A stretch of 42,381 nucleotides of DNA from Gammaproteobacteria bacterium (GTDB lineage Bacteria; Pseudomonadota; Gammaproteobacteria; Thiotrichales; Thiotrichaceae), in assembly GCA_018822845.1 (NCBI GenBank), contig JAHJJD010000055.1, positions 1-42,381 on the forward strand, given 5' to 3'. Positions 6,842-15,010 of the stretch are shown one piece after another. Position 1 is the stretch's first letter, and each line of letters begins with the position of its first letter. Both the position numbers and the translations under genes were made by a program. The notes below the pieces were generated by a model. The model did no database searches. It saw nothing but the letters and a program-made list of their open reading frames with translations, and was not told the origin of the DNA.

Positions 6842-7411
6842 ATGAACAAAACCAGCCATTTAGCTACACTCGCCTTGTCCTGCGCCATGCTGCTGACCCC
6901 ATACGCAGCAGCAGAAACCGTGGCTGCTCCCCAACCCGTTGCCTTCGTGGTGGAGGCCATTGAGGATGGCGACACCTTTAGCGTCAACACGCAAGAGGGT
7001 GTCAAGCGCATCCAGCTAGCCGCCATTGACGCCCCGGAAGACACCGAAAACGCCAAACTGCAACTGGACATGAAAAAAAGCGGTCTGGACAAGCAAACCC
7101 TGACCGGCATGGGCAAGGCCGCCACCGGGCACTTGCAAACGCTGCTGCCGGTTGGCGGGGAAATCCTCCTGCTGGCAGACATGACTGTAACCGACAAATA
7201 TGGCCGCATCAGCGCCGAAGCATTTGACCAGAATGGGCAATCCATCAATGCCGCCATGATCGCCGACGGTTACGCCATCGTCCTCACCAAACAGCCTATG
7301 GACGATGCCCGCAAGGAAGCCCTCCTACAACACCAGCAGGCTGCGCAAGAAGCCCAAAAAGGCTTGTGGGGCAGCCACCCGGAAACTGTCGCCATCTGGA
7401 GCAAACTGTGA
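6842..7411 (+). CDS. Secreted staphylococcal-nuclease-like (SNase) protein
   Basis: The 189-residue product has a Sec signal peptide (cleavage near YAAA-ET) followed by one SNase/OB-fold domain. Compared with staphylococcal nuclease, D21 (D44 here, in DGDTF), D40 (D63), E43 (E66, in IDAPE) and R87 (R122, in DKYGR) are present. The position matching R35, five before the second Asp, is Gln58. Loss of this arginine normally cripples catalysis, so it may be a weak nuclease or a binding protein. The gene is 16 bases after nirE and overlaps the next gene by four bases (GTGA), so it is firmly inside the nirE-nirN unit. No role in heme d1 synthesis is known for this family. Confidence 0.85.
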   Translation: MNKTSHLATLALSCAMLLTPYAAAETVAAPQPVAFVVEAIEDGDTFSVNTQEGVKRIQLAAIDAPEDTENAKLQLDMKKSGLDKQTLTGMGKAATGHLQTLLPVGGEILLLADMTVTDKYGRISAEAFDQNGQSINAAMIADGYAIVLTKQPMDDARKEALLQHQQAAQEAQKGLWGSHPETVAIWSKL

Positions 7412-8238
7412 AAGCCGCAAAGTTGGGCGCAATGTTCCTTGCGTTATGGTTGGCGGCAACACTGTCTCATGCCGACGGCGGGATTACCCTTAAACAGCCA
7501 CCCGAATCCCTGGCGCAATGGTACAAGCCCGCCAACAAACGCAATGTCTGGCAGCACAATATGTTCAGCCTGCGCCGGGAAACCCAGGCCGTTGAAGAGT
7601 ACCTCGAAGCGGGTGACACAGCCCGCGCCGGAAAGTGGGCAGCCGAGCTGAGCGCGCATTACCGGAAAATTGCCGAAATGGTCCCCGAATGGGAACCGGA
7701 ACTCGATCTGGAAGCCGCCACACGGCTGGAACAAGCCAGCACCGACGGCAAACAGCCGGAGATGCAACAGGCGCTGGATAAACTGAAAGAAACCTGCAAA
7801 TCCTGCCATACCGATTACCGTGCCGTGAGCGCGGCCTTGTACCGCGCCCCCGATTTTTCGGAACTGGAAATCCTGGATGAACAAGGCAAGCAATACAGCT
7901 ACCACGACTTCATGCAGAAACTGATGCACAGCATGAACCGGATCAAAATAGCTGCCGACGACGAACGCTTTCCCGAGGCACTGGATGCGCTTGCCGATCT
8001 GGAAACCGGTATCGGCCAGATGGGGGAAAGCTGTTCCGGCTGCCACAAGGAGCCGGAGGCGCAGGAATACTATCTGGGTAAAAAGTCCCAGGCACTGCTG
8101 GAAAACCTGCGACAAAGCCTGCAAGACCGGCAACCCGACAAGATCGGGGAAAATCTGGGGGCTGTCGCTGTCCACAATTGTGCGCGCTGCCACGGAACCC
8201 ACCGCATCGCTTATGACCTGAGCCAGGAGTTGCAATGA
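7408..8238 (+). CDS. Periplasmic triheme c-type cytochrome with cytochrome c'-like domains
   Basis: The product (276 residues from the GTG at 7408) has a signal peptide (ending near SHADG) and three CxxCH sites at C130, C209 and C258. The first, KETCKSCHTDYRA, closes a helical region and looks like the C-terminal heme site of cytochrome c'. The second half is also helical and ends its bundle with CSGCH. Cytochromes c' bind NO and CO. The gene overlaps both neighbours by four bases, so it is co-translated with nirN. I do not recognise a named family. An NO-binding or electron-transfer role next to NirN is inference. Confidence 0.75.
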   Translation: MKAAKLGAMFLALWLAATLSHADGGITLKQPPESLAQWYKPANKRNVWQHNMFSLRRETQAVEEYLEAGDTARAGKWAAELSAHYRKIAEMVPEWEPELDLEAATRLEQASTDGKQPEMQQALDKLKETCKSCHTDYRAVSAALYRAPDFSELEILDEQGKQYSYHDFMQKLMHSMNRIKIAADDERFPEALDALADLETGIGQMGESCSGCHKEPEAQEYYLGKKSQALLENLRQSLQDRQPDKIGENLGAVAVHNCARCHGTHRIAYDLSQELQ

Positions 8239-9734
8239 TGCTGAAAAAAATCATGCCGGTATCCATCCTGCTGGCAGCTTGTTACACCACTGCCATGGCG
8301 GCTGACGCCTCCCTTCCCGAATCCCTGTACCAGACCCATTGCGCAAGCTGTCACGGCCAGGAACGCCTGGGCCTCACCGGCCCCGCCCTGTTGCCCGACA
8401 ATCTGGGCAAACTGAAAAAGGAAGAGGCTTTCAAGCTTATCCGCAACGGCAGGGTCGCCACCCAGATGCAGGGCTTCGCGGGCAAGCTGGATGATGCGCA
8501 GATACAAAGCCTGGCCGATTATGTATTCACCCAGCCAGACAAACAGCCGGACTGGGGTGAAGCCGACATCCGTGCCAGCCGCATTACCTACCCCTCCCAG
8601 CATCCCGGCCAGGACACGCCTGTGTTCAAGGCTGACCCGCTGAACCTGTTCCTGGTTGTTGAGGCAGGCGACCACCACGTATCGGTGCTGGATGGCGACA
8701 GTTTTGCCGTCATCCATCGTTTCCCTTCCCGTTTCAGCTTGCATGGCGGCCCCAAGTATGACTCCACCGGGCGCTTCGTCTATTTCACCTCCCGCGATGG
8801 CTGGATCAGCAAGTTCGACCTGTACCGGCTGGAAACGGTCGCCGAAGTCCGCGCCGGTATTAACGCCCGTAACGCCGCCATTTCCAGCGACGGCAAATAC
8901 CTCATGGTTGGCAATTACCTGCCCAATAATCTGGTCGTGCTGGATGCGCAGGATTTGAGTCTGGTCAAGATTATTGACGCCACTGATGGGCTGGGTAAAA
9001 GCTCCCGCATTTCCGCCGTGTATGATGCACAACCCCGCAAGAGCTTCATTGCTGCCTTGAAGGACTCGCCTGAAGTCTGGGAAATCAGCTATGGGGATAC
9101 CGCTTCTGCTGGCTTCCCGATACGCCGTATCAGGCTCGAAACCGTGCTGGATGACTTTTTCTTTGACCAGGATTATGCGCTCCTGCTGGGCGCATCGCGC
9201 AAGGGCCAGGCGCAGGTCATCGACCTCAATCAGGGGAAGGTGGTGGCGAAACCGGAACTCTCCGGTATGCCGCACCTGAGTTCCGGCATTATCTGGAAGT
9301 ACCGGGACACCAACGTGCTGGCGACTCCCGACCTCAAGGAAGGCGTCATCAACATCCTGGACATGTCCACCTGGGCCATCATCAAAAAGATCAAAACCGA
9401 CGGCCCCGGCTTTTTCATGCGTAGCCATGAAAATACCCCTTACGCCTGGACGGATGTCTTCTTCGGCGAACACAAGGATGTCATGCACGTCATCGACAAA
9501 CAATCCCTGGAAATCGTCAAAAGCCTGCGCCCCGCGCCCGGCAAAACCTCATCCCATGTGGAATTCACCCGTGACGGCAGCCATGCGCTGGTCAGTATCT
9601 GGGAAATGGATGGTGCCATCGTGGTCTATGACAGCAAGACCCTGGAAGAAGTCAAACGCATCCCGATGAAAAAGCCGGTCGGGAAATACAATGTTTACAA
9701 CAAGATCAACCGTTCCAGCGGCACCAGCCATTAG
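8235..9734 (+). CDS. nirN: NirN, cytochrome cd1-type dihydro-heme d1 dehydrogenase
   Basis: The 499-residue product has a signal peptide, an N-terminal cytochrome c domain (C36-x-x-C-H40 in CASCHG) and an eight-bladed propeller like that of NirS. It has the NirN-type stretch LHGGPKYDSTGRFVYFTSRD and the common end PVGKYNVYNK. NirN binds heme d1 and carries out the last oxidation in its synthesis before transfer to NirS. It is clearly distinct from the real nitrite reductase at 19722-21440. The ATG at 8235 overlaps the stop of the triheme cytochrome gene; a second ATG follows at once. Its stop overlaps that of nirJ on the opposite strand. Confidence 0.9.
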   Translation: MMLKKIMPVSILLAACYTTAMAADASLPESLYQTHCASCHGQERLGLTGPALLPDNLGKLKKEEAFKLIRNGRVATQMQGFAGKLDDAQIQSLADYVFTQPDKQPDWGEADIRASRITYPSQHPGQDTPVFKADPLNLFLVVEAGDHHVSVLDGDSFAVIHRFPSRFSLHGGPKYDSTGRFVYFTSRDGWISKFDLYRLETVAEVRAGINARNAAISSDGKYLMVGNYLPNNLVVLDAQDLSLVKIIDATDGLGKSSRISAVYDAQPRKSFIAALKDSPEVWEISYGDTASAGFPIRRIRLETVLDDFFFDQDYALLLGASRKGQAQVIDLNQGKVVAKPELSGMPHLSSGIIWKYRDTNVLATPDLKEGVINILDMSTWAIIKKIKTDGPGFFMRSHENTPYAWTDVFFGEHKDVMHVIDKQSLEIVKSLRPAPGKTSSHVEFTRDGSHALVSIWEMDGAIVVYDSKTLEEVKRIPMKKPVGKYNVYNKINRSSGTSH

Positions 9735-10873
9735 CTGAGGCCAATCTCGCGGTCGTCCAGATAGCAACCGGGGTCTTCCGCCCAGAAGTCGTTGCTGACC
9801 CGGTGGGCGCGGGTGCGGGTGTTGCCACCGCAGATTTTCAGGTAAGCGCAGACGGCGCAACGCCCCTTGACCGGGCGGGGAAAGGTTTTCAGGCCAGCCA
9901 TCAGCGGGTCTGAGGTATCCTGCCAGATGGCTGAAAACGGGCGGTCTTTCACATTGCCGAGGGTGTAATCCCACCACATGGTGTCGGGGTGTACATTGCC
10001 CTGGTTGTCGATATTGGCAATATTCACGCCGGAACTGTTGCCCCCCCACTGTTCCAGCCGCTGGCGCATCTTTTCCGCCTGCTCGGGGAAATGCTGGCGT
10101 ACCCAATGCAGCAGGTAAACGCCATCGGCGTCGTTGTTACCGGTGACGAATTCCTTGTCCTTGCCCCGTGTGAGCGAATCCCAACAGGTGTCAAACAGCA
10201 AGTCCATCGCCATGCGGGTGCGATTGAAGCTGGCGTCTTGCAGGCGGTTCTTGTTGCCACGCCCGGCATAGTTCAGGTGGGAAAAGTAGAACTTGCTAAT
10301 GTCCTCATCATCCATCAGTTTCAGCAGGTCGGGCAATTCGGCGGCATTGCCTTCGGTCATGGTGAAACGCAGCCCAACCTTGATGCCATGCTCACGGCAC
10401 AGGCGGATGCCGTTGAGGGCGGCATCGTAGGAACCTTGCTGACGGCGGAACTGGTCATGGGTAGCCCGCATCCCGTCGATGCTGATGCCGACATAGTTGT
10501 AATGGGCATCAGCAATCTGCCCAATATTTTCCTGAGTAATTTTCGTCCCGTTGGTGGACAGGCCGACATAAAAACCCTTGGTCTTGGCTTCACGGGAAAT
10601 GGCAAAAATATCCGGGTGCAACAGGGGTTCCCCGCCCGACAATATCAGCACCGGCACACCGAACTGGCGCAGGTCTTCCATGACAGTGGAGATTTGTTCC
10701 CGACCCAGCTCGTTGGGGAAATCGGTATCGGCAGAAATCGAATAGCAATGCTTGCACAGCAGGTTGCAGCGCCGGATCAGGTTCCAGATCACCACCGGGC
10801 CAGAGGGTTCGCGCCGGGGTGTGAGCGGGGTATCTTCATGCAAAGCTTTCAGGTATTGGCTGATACGGAACAT
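9731..10873 (-). CDS. nirJ: NirJ, radical SAM enzyme of heme d1 synthesis
   Basis: The product (380 residues) is a radical SAM protein with the cluster motif CNLLCKHC near residue 37, SGGEP for SAM binding, and a C-terminal SPASM-like Cys set (GRCAVCAYLKICGG ... DPGC) for a second Fe-S cluster. NirJ removes two propionate side chains of 12,18-didecarboxysiroheme to give the keto groups of heme d1. It is the last gene of the minus-strand nirC-F-DL-G-H-J unit and starts three bases after the nirH stop. Confidence 0.93.
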   Translation of the reverse strand: MFRISQYLKALHEDTPLTPRREPSGPVVIWNLIRRCNLLCKHCYSISADTDFPNELGREQISTVMEDLRQFGVPVLILSGGEPLLHPDIFAISREAKTKGFYVGLSTNGTKITQENIGQIADAHYNYVGISIDGMRATHDQFRRQQGSYDAALNGIRLCREHGIKVGLRFTMTEGNAAELPDLLKLMDDEDISKFYFSHLNYAGRGNKNRLQDASFNRTRMAMDLLFDTCWDSLTRGKDKEFVTGNNDADGVYLLHWVRQHFPEQAEKMRQRLEQWGGNSSGVNIANIDNQGNVHPDTMWWDYTLGNVKDRPFSAIWQDTSDPLMAGLKTFPRPVKGRCAVCAYLKICGGNTRTRAHRVSNDFWAEDPGCYLDDREIGLS

Positions 10874-10876
10874 GCT

Positions 10877-11377
10877 TTATTCCTTGGGGCTGAAGCGCAT
10901 CCCGGTTTTTTTCAGGATGCGGGTGCTGAACAGGACTTCGTGCCCACGGCTGGCATCACCGAGCAGGGCGGCAATCTGTGCGACCAGCGCCTCCACCTCT
11001 TCCCGGCTGCGCCCATGCACCATGGCGAAGAAGTTGTAGGGCCATTCCGGCAGGTAACGCGGGCGGCGGTAACAATGACTGACGAAATCCAGCCCACCGA
11101 CCTGTTCCCCGATGCTGTCCACCACCTCGTCCGGGATGTCCCATACCGACATACCATTGGCGGTATAGCCCAGCCGGTAATGGTTGGGGACTGCGGCGAT
11201 ACGGCGCAGCCGCCCATCCGCCAGCATTTGCCCCAGCCGCGCCTGTATTAGCCCGGTGGGGACGCCCAGTTTGTCGGCAATGCGCTGGTAAGGCTGCGGA
11301 TCCAGCGGCAGCCCCTCCTGGGTCGCCAGGATAATGCGGCGGTCAAGCCCGTCAAGGGTTTCACTGGCTTCACACAT
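10877..11377 (-). CDS. nirH: NirH, siroheme decarboxylase subunit
   Basis: The protein (166 residues) is an Lrp/AsnC-like two-domain protein of the siroheme decarboxylase family. It has an N-terminal helix-turn-helix-like part and an alpha/beta part with CYRRPRYLPEWPYNFFAMVHG, which carries the conserved heme-pocket residues. NirD, L, G and H together decarboxylate siroheme to didecarboxysiroheme. The ATG at 11377 overlaps the nirG stop by eight bases. The name follows gene order (after nirG, before nirJ, as in Pseudomonas) and its likeness to the C-terminal half of NirDL. Confidence 0.85.
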   Translation of the reverse strand: MCEASETLDGLDRRIILATQEGLPLDPQPYQRIADKLGVPTGLIQARLGQMLADGRLRRIAAVPNHYRLGYTANGMSVWDIPDEVVDSIGEQVGGLDFVSHCYRRPRYLPEWPYNFFAMVHGRSREEVEALVAQIAALLGDASRGHEVLFSTRILKKTGMRFSPKE

Positions 11378-11813
11378 TGAGGTATAGCCCCACGTAATAT
11401 TCTTTTTCCTTGGGCATGTCGTACACCCGGCAACCTGTGGTCTGGGCAATGTGTTGCAGTACCTGCTGCTGTTCGGCTGGCGTTTCAGTCGCCAGCACAA
11501 ACCACATGTTCAGCGCATGGCTGCGCTGGTAATTGTGCGCCACCTGTGGCAGGGCATTGACCTGTTCCGCCACGGTTTCAAAGCAGTCTTCCGGGACTTG
11601 CATGGCACACAGCGACAGGCTGCCACCCATGCGCCCGGCATCGTACAGCGGGCCGAAGCGGGTCAGGAGGCCGTTGTCCAGCAAGCGTTGCAGGCGTTGC
11701 AGCAGGATTTCCTCGGTCGTCCCCAGCCCCGCCGCTGCTTCGGCATACGGGCGGTCGCTGAGCGGGAAGCCGCGTTGCAGGGTGTTGATGATGTCCCGGT
11801 CTAACGTATCCAT
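11370..11813 (-). CDS. nirG: NirG, siroheme decarboxylase subunit
   Basis: The product (147 residues from MDTLDRD) is a second AsnC-like siroheme decarboxylase subunit, with RFGPLYDAGRMGG and the HNYQRSHALNMWFVLATET stretch that parallels the N-terminal half of NirDL. In this family the YxR/HxxNxWFV-type motif lies at the substrate pocket. It starts two bases after the nirDL stop and overlaps nirH. An upstream in-frame ATG at 11843 lies inside nirDL and is less likely. Assignment as G rests on position and domain type. Confidence 0.85.
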   Translation of the reverse strand: MDTLDRDIINTLQRGFPLSDRPYAEAAAGLGTTEEILLQRLQRLLDNGLLTRFGPLYDAGRMGGSLSLCAMQVPEDCFETVAEQVNALPQVAHNYQRSHALNMWFVLATETPAEQQQVLQHIAQTTGCRVYDMPKEKEYYVGLYLNV

Positions 11814-11815
11814 GT

Positions 11816-12820
11816 TCAATCTCCCCGGTATCTTGCGCCGCATTGCTTGAAACGGCGGGTGGAAAACAGCACATGGCGGGGAATGTCGCCAAGCTCCAGT
11901 TTTGCGGCGATGTCGTCGATGCAGGCCAGCACCTCATGGCGGTCTTTGCCGTGGATCATGGTGAACAGGTTATAAGGCCATACCGGCAATACGCGCGGGC
12001 GCTGGTAACAGAGGGTGACGCAATCCACGCCAGACAGCCGTTGCCCCACCTCATCCACCAACGCATCCGGCACATCCCACACCAGCATGGCGTTGGCGCG
12101 GTAGCCCAGTTCGTGGTGGCGCACCACCACCCCCAGACGTTTGATGACGCCTGCCGCCTGCATCTCGGCAATGCACTGGATCACTTCCTGTTCCGCCATC
12201 CCCACCTGTTTGCCGATTTCCAGGTAGGGGCGCTCAACTAGGGGCAGGCCAGACTGGATGGCTTCGATTAGGGGGTCATCCAAAGAGGGCGTATGCAATA
12301 CGCCCCTACCTGAAATATCTGACGTAGGGGCGTATTGCATACGCCCTCTTCCGGCATTCCCCCCCAGCCCAAACCCCAGATCAATGTGGTATTCCTTCAC
12401 CAGCGGCAATGAAATGGGCTTGTAGCCTGTGTCGCGCCCGATGCTGTCCAGCACCGCCTGCAAGCGTTCCTGATCCTCCGCCGTGACCACGAACCACAGG
12501 TTAAAGGTGTGTTCGCGCTCGTAATTGTGGTTGACTTCCGGGCGGGCGCTGACGATCCCCGCCACCCGTTCCAGTTCTGCGCCAGGCGCTGACAGCGCCG
12601 CCAGGGTGCTGGCCCCGATCCGGTTGGGGCGGAACACCGGCCCCACGCGGCTGACCGCCCCCTGTTGCTGGAGTTTTTGCAGGCAGGTGATGACCGTGGC
12701 CGCCTGGGTTTCCAGTTGCTCTGCAATACGGGCGAACGGTTGCGGGGTGAGGGGGAAATCCCGCTGGTAATCGTTGAGCAGGCGCGCTTCCAGTGGGCTG
12801 ATGTTCCGTTCCGTGTTCAT
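11816..12820 (-). CDS. nirDL: NirDL fusion, siroheme decarboxylase with a repeat-derived linker
   Basis: The 334-residue protein joins two AsnC-like siroheme decarboxylase units: a NirD-type half (HNYEREHTFNLWFVVTAED) and a NirL-type half (CYQRPRVLPVWPYNLFTMIHG). Fused NirDL occurs in other denitrifiers. Unusual here is the linker: residues 158-179 (around RMQYAPTSDISGRGVLHTP) are encoded by a 64-bp palindromic repeat that recurs in menF and nosL. The frame is kept through it, so the protein is probably functional with a longer linker. It starts three bases after the nirF stop. Confidence 0.9.
   Translation of the reverse strand: MNTERNISPLEARLLNDYQRDFPLTPQPFARIAEQLETQAATVITCLQKLQQQGAVSRVGPVFRPNRIGASTLAALSAPGAELERVAGIVSARPEVNHNYEREHTFNLWFVVTAEDQERLQAVLDSIGRDTGYKPISLPLVKEYHIDLGFGLGGNAGRGRMQYAPTSDISGRGVLHTPSLDDPLIEAIQSGLPLVERPYLEIGKQVGMAEQEVIQCIAEMQAAGVIKRLGVVVRHHELGYRANAMLVWDVPDALVDEVGQRLSGVDCVTLCYQRPRVLPVWPYNLFTMIHGKDRHEVLACIDDIAAKLELGDIPRHVLFSTRRFKQCGARYRGD
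12285..12348. repeat. Palindromic repeat, family 1 (full copy, inside nirDL)
   Basis: Two perfectly inverted 25-base arms (12285-12309 and 12324-12348; core GGGCGTATGCAATACGCCC plus CTAC) flank a 14-base spacer. The transcript would form a long hairpin. It lies entirely within the interdomain linker of nirDL and keeps the reading frame. Related copies are at 30232-30256 and 31704-31764. Confidence 0.95.
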
Positions 12821-12823
12821 GTT

Positions 12824-14008
12824 TCACAACCCCGTCTGATGCGCCCGTGAGGTGAAGAAGATTCCGCTGGGCTTCTTGACTGGCAGTTCCGTGAGCGGCT
12901 CCAGGGTTTCGGTATCGTAGACCAGCACCTTGTCCTCATCCCTGACGGACACCCACACATGCTCGCCCCGTGGGGTGAATTCCATGTGCAACGCGCCTTT
13001 GCCCGGTTTGAGCGTCTTGATGATTTGCAGGGTTTCAGCGTCAATGACCTGGATGGCGTCATTGTCCGGGAAGGCAAAATTGACCCATAGCTGCCGACCG
13101 TCAGGCCTGGCCATCACGAACACCGGCTGCCCGTGAACCTTGATTTTAGCCTGTTGCTGCCAATCCCTGGCGTCGGCGACCAGCACCTCATGGTGGCCAA
13201 CGGCTGGCAGGAAAGCGCGCCCTCCCGCCACGGCCCAGCCTTCCAGATGGGGCATTTTGTAGACGGGCAAAGCTTCCTCACCTTTGCCGTAATGGTCAAG
13301 GATGCGTTGCGGTTTGTTGTCCGTATGCCACAGATCAAGCAGCGCCAGACCGTCTTCCCCGAACAACCCGGCGATATAATAACGCCCATCCGGGGTAATC
13401 AGCGCATCGTAAGGCTGCACCCCAATGTCGGTGAATTTCTGGATGGCGGGCTTGTCCGGCTGACGCAGGTCAGCCAGCCATATTTCACCCGTGTCGTACA
13501 GGCTGAACACGAAACGCTGCCCCGGCGCATCCACCAGCCCGACCGTCTTGGAATTCTTGCCCTCCGCTATCGGGGTGGCGGGGATGTCGGCAACCAGGCT
13601 CAAATCTTCAGCAGAAAAGATTTTCACCCCGCCCGGTTCATAGTTGGAAACGGCAATCAAACTGCCATCCTGTGAAATCGCCCCGCCGATGCTGTTGCCG
13701 CCCTGCATGATGCGCTTGACCAGCTTGCCGCACAGCACGTCCACCTTGGTAAGTCCGCCATCCCTGCCAAAAATGTAGGCATGGCGGGCATCGCGGGAAA
13801 ATACCGCAGAGGCATGGGACAGGTCGCCCAGCCCTTCCAGCCGCGCCAGGGACTTGCGCTGGGTAGTGTTCACCACTTGCAGGCTGCCAGTTTCACGTTC
13901 GATGATGATGCCAAGGTCGCCCGTCCCGCGTGGCTGGCAGGCTTCTTCGGCGTGGATGGGCAAGGCCAGCAGCAGGAGCAACGGCAGCAGCAGTTTGCGT
14001 ATGTTCAT
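12824..14008 (-). CDS. nirF: NirF, periplasmic heme d1 biosynthesis protein
   Basis: The product (394 residues) has a Sec signal peptide (ending in PIHA-EEA) and a beta-propeller related to the d1 domain of NirS but without a cytochrome c domain. Family features include GTGDLGIIIERETGSLQVV, LSHASAVFSRDARHAYIFGR and HMEFTPRGEHVWVSVRDED. NirF acts late in heme d1 synthesis and interacts with NirN and NirS. The ATG at 14008 follows GGAGGAAACACC and overlaps the nirC stop, supporting this start over one 17 codons upstream. Confidence 0.92.
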   Translation of the reverse strand: MNIRKLLLPLLLLLALPIHAEEACQPRGTGDLGIIIERETGSLQVVNTTQRKSLARLEGLGDLSHASAVFSRDARHAYIFGRDGGLTKVDVLCGKLVKRIMQGGNSIGGAISQDGSLIAVSNYEPGGVKIFSAEDLSLVADIPATPIAEGKNSKTVGLVDAPGQRFVFSLYDTGEIWLADLRQPDKPAIQKFTDIGVQPYDALITPDGRYYIAGLFGEDGLALLDLWHTDNKPQRILDHYGKGEEALPVYKMPHLEGWAVAGGRAFLPAVGHHEVLVADARDWQQQAKIKVHGQPVFVMARPDGRQLWVNFAFPDNDAIQVIDAETLQIIKTLKPGKGALHMEFTPRGEHVWVSVRDEDKVLVYDTETLEPLTELPVKKPSGIFFTSRAHQTGL

Positions 14009-14355
14009 GGTGTTTCCTCCTGCAAGGCTGTCCCCGCCCGCAGTTGTTGCGCCAGCCATGTGGCTTCCACTTCACTCAGGAAGGTTTCCCAGGGGGGCAT
14101 CGGCGTACCGGCGCGACCTTTGAGGATGGTTGCCGTTAGCAGGGATTCGGGCAGTGGTTTGAGGCGTTCAGCGGTGAGTGCAGGCCCCAAGCCACCTGTC
14201 AGTTGCATGCCGTGGCAGGAACCACAGTCCTGTTTGAGCAGATAGCGGATTTCCGCCTGCCTGGAGAGGGGGATGTCCGCCACCGCGCCGGTTTCAGCCT
14301 TGGCTGGCAGCGCCATACACAGCAACACGGTCGTTACCGTTAACAGGCTTTTCAT
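14005..14355 (-). CDS. nirC: NirC, small periplasmic cytochrome c
   Basis: The product (116 residues) has a signal peptide (cleavage near PAKA-ET) and a single class I heme site C44-GSC-H48 in QDCGSCHGMQLTGGLGPAL, with a later Met ligand in GTPMPPW. NirC is a small cytochrome of nir operons that can donate electrons to NirS or serve in heme d1 synthesis. It is first in the nirC-F-DL-G-H-J unit, with an FNR-type box centred 67 bases upstream of its start codon. Confidence 0.88.
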   Translation of the reverse strand: MKSLLTVTTVLLCMALPAKAETGAVADIPLSRQAEIRYLLKQDCGSCHGMQLTGGLGPALTAERLKPLPESLLTATILKGRAGTPMPPWETFLSEVEATWLAQQLRAGTALQEETP

Positions 14356-14415
14356 GCTGTCATCTCTTGGTTATGGGAACAAGACCATGCTAGGGAACAA
14401 GGCATGATGGCAGCC

Positions 14416-14429
14416 TTGACCTGCGTCAA
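14416..14429 (-). promoter_or_regulatory. FNR/Dnr-type box for the nirCFDLGHJ unit
   Basis: TTGAC-CTGC-GTCAA lies just past the stop of the next cytochrome gene. A class II promoter here would start near 14381 and give nirC a 26-base leader. Confidence 0.8.
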
Positions 14430-14435
14430 GGGGAG

Positions 14436-14927
14436 CTAGGGCAGTTCAGGTGGTTCGGTGTTGAACTTCATGATGTACGCCAGCAGGTTGGCGCGGATCT
14501 CATCTTCAGGAATGCCACGGAAATTCATGATACGCCCCGGTACTGCCCGGTCAGTGCGGGTCAGGTAATAGTTCAGGGTGGCAAAATCCCAGCTATGCCC
14601 GGAATTTTTCATCGCTTCAGAATATTCAAAGCCTTCGGCAGTGCCTGCCTTGCGCCCGAACACATTCCACAGCAATGGCCCTTTCTGGTTGATGCCATCT
14701 TCTGCAATGTCGTGGCAGGTGGAGCACTTCTTGTCAAAGAATGCAGCGCCCGCTTCCATATCGGCATTGCGCAGCAGTTCCTTGAATTCTTCCGTCAGGG
14801 TGGGGGTGAAATGTTGCAGGGATTGGGATTCCTTGTCGTCTTCCTTACTGGCATCTTCCGCCAAACTGCTGGCAGGAAGCAGCGTGAGCAACAGGATACT
14901 GCGGAGTAACAAACCTTGTGTTGTCAT
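14436..14927 (-). CDS. Periplasmic class I cytochrome c (c2/c550-like)
   Basis: The product (163 residues) has a signal peptide (SSLA-ED), a charged linker, and a cytochrome c2-like domain: CSTCHDI (C68 to H72), GPLLWNVFGRKAG, and the Met-ligand loop GRIMNFRGI. Mitochondrial-type cytochromes of this kind carry electrons between a quinol oxidase complex and terminal reductases. The ATG at 14927 has AAGGAGACGAC upstream. It lies between the nirC promoter and hppA and is separated from hppA by a terminator-like hairpin, so it probably has its own promoter. Donation to NirS is plausible but is inferred from position only. Confidence 0.85.
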   Translation of the reverse strand: MTTQGLLLRSILLLTLLPASSLAEDASKEDDKESQSLQHFTPTLTEEFKELLRNADMEAGAAFFDKKCSTCHDIAEDGINQKGPLLWNVFGRKAGTAEGFEYSEAMKNSGHSWDFATLNYYLTRTDRAVPGRIMNFRGIPEDEIRANLLAYIMKFNTEPPELP

Positions 14928-14953
14928 GGTGTCGTCTCCTTCTCTATCTCTGT

Positions 14954-14982
14954 AAAAACGAGGGTGAGGACAACCCCACCCT
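14954..14982 (-). terminator. Rho-independent terminator after hppA
   Basis: On the minus strand the stem AGGGTG/CACCCT with a 10-base loop is followed by CG and five T. It sits between the hppA stop and the start of the cytochrome gene. Confidence 0.65.
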
Positions 14983-15010
14983 AATATTCCTACAGGAGAT
15001 GTCAAGCGGA

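Noticed and set aside
8211-9503. Minus-strand open frame (about 430 codons) opposite nirN
   Set aside because: Shadow of nirN; no known motif and no ribosome binding site.
8235-9734. nirN as a second nitrite reductase nirS
   Set aside because: Its sequence and location in the heme d1 gene set match NirN, and a clear NirS is present at 19722-21440.
12285-12348. Palindrome in nirDL as a transcription terminator or gene boundary between nirD and nirL
   Set aside because: No T run follows, the frame is open through it, and no start codon with a ribosome binding site begins the second half.
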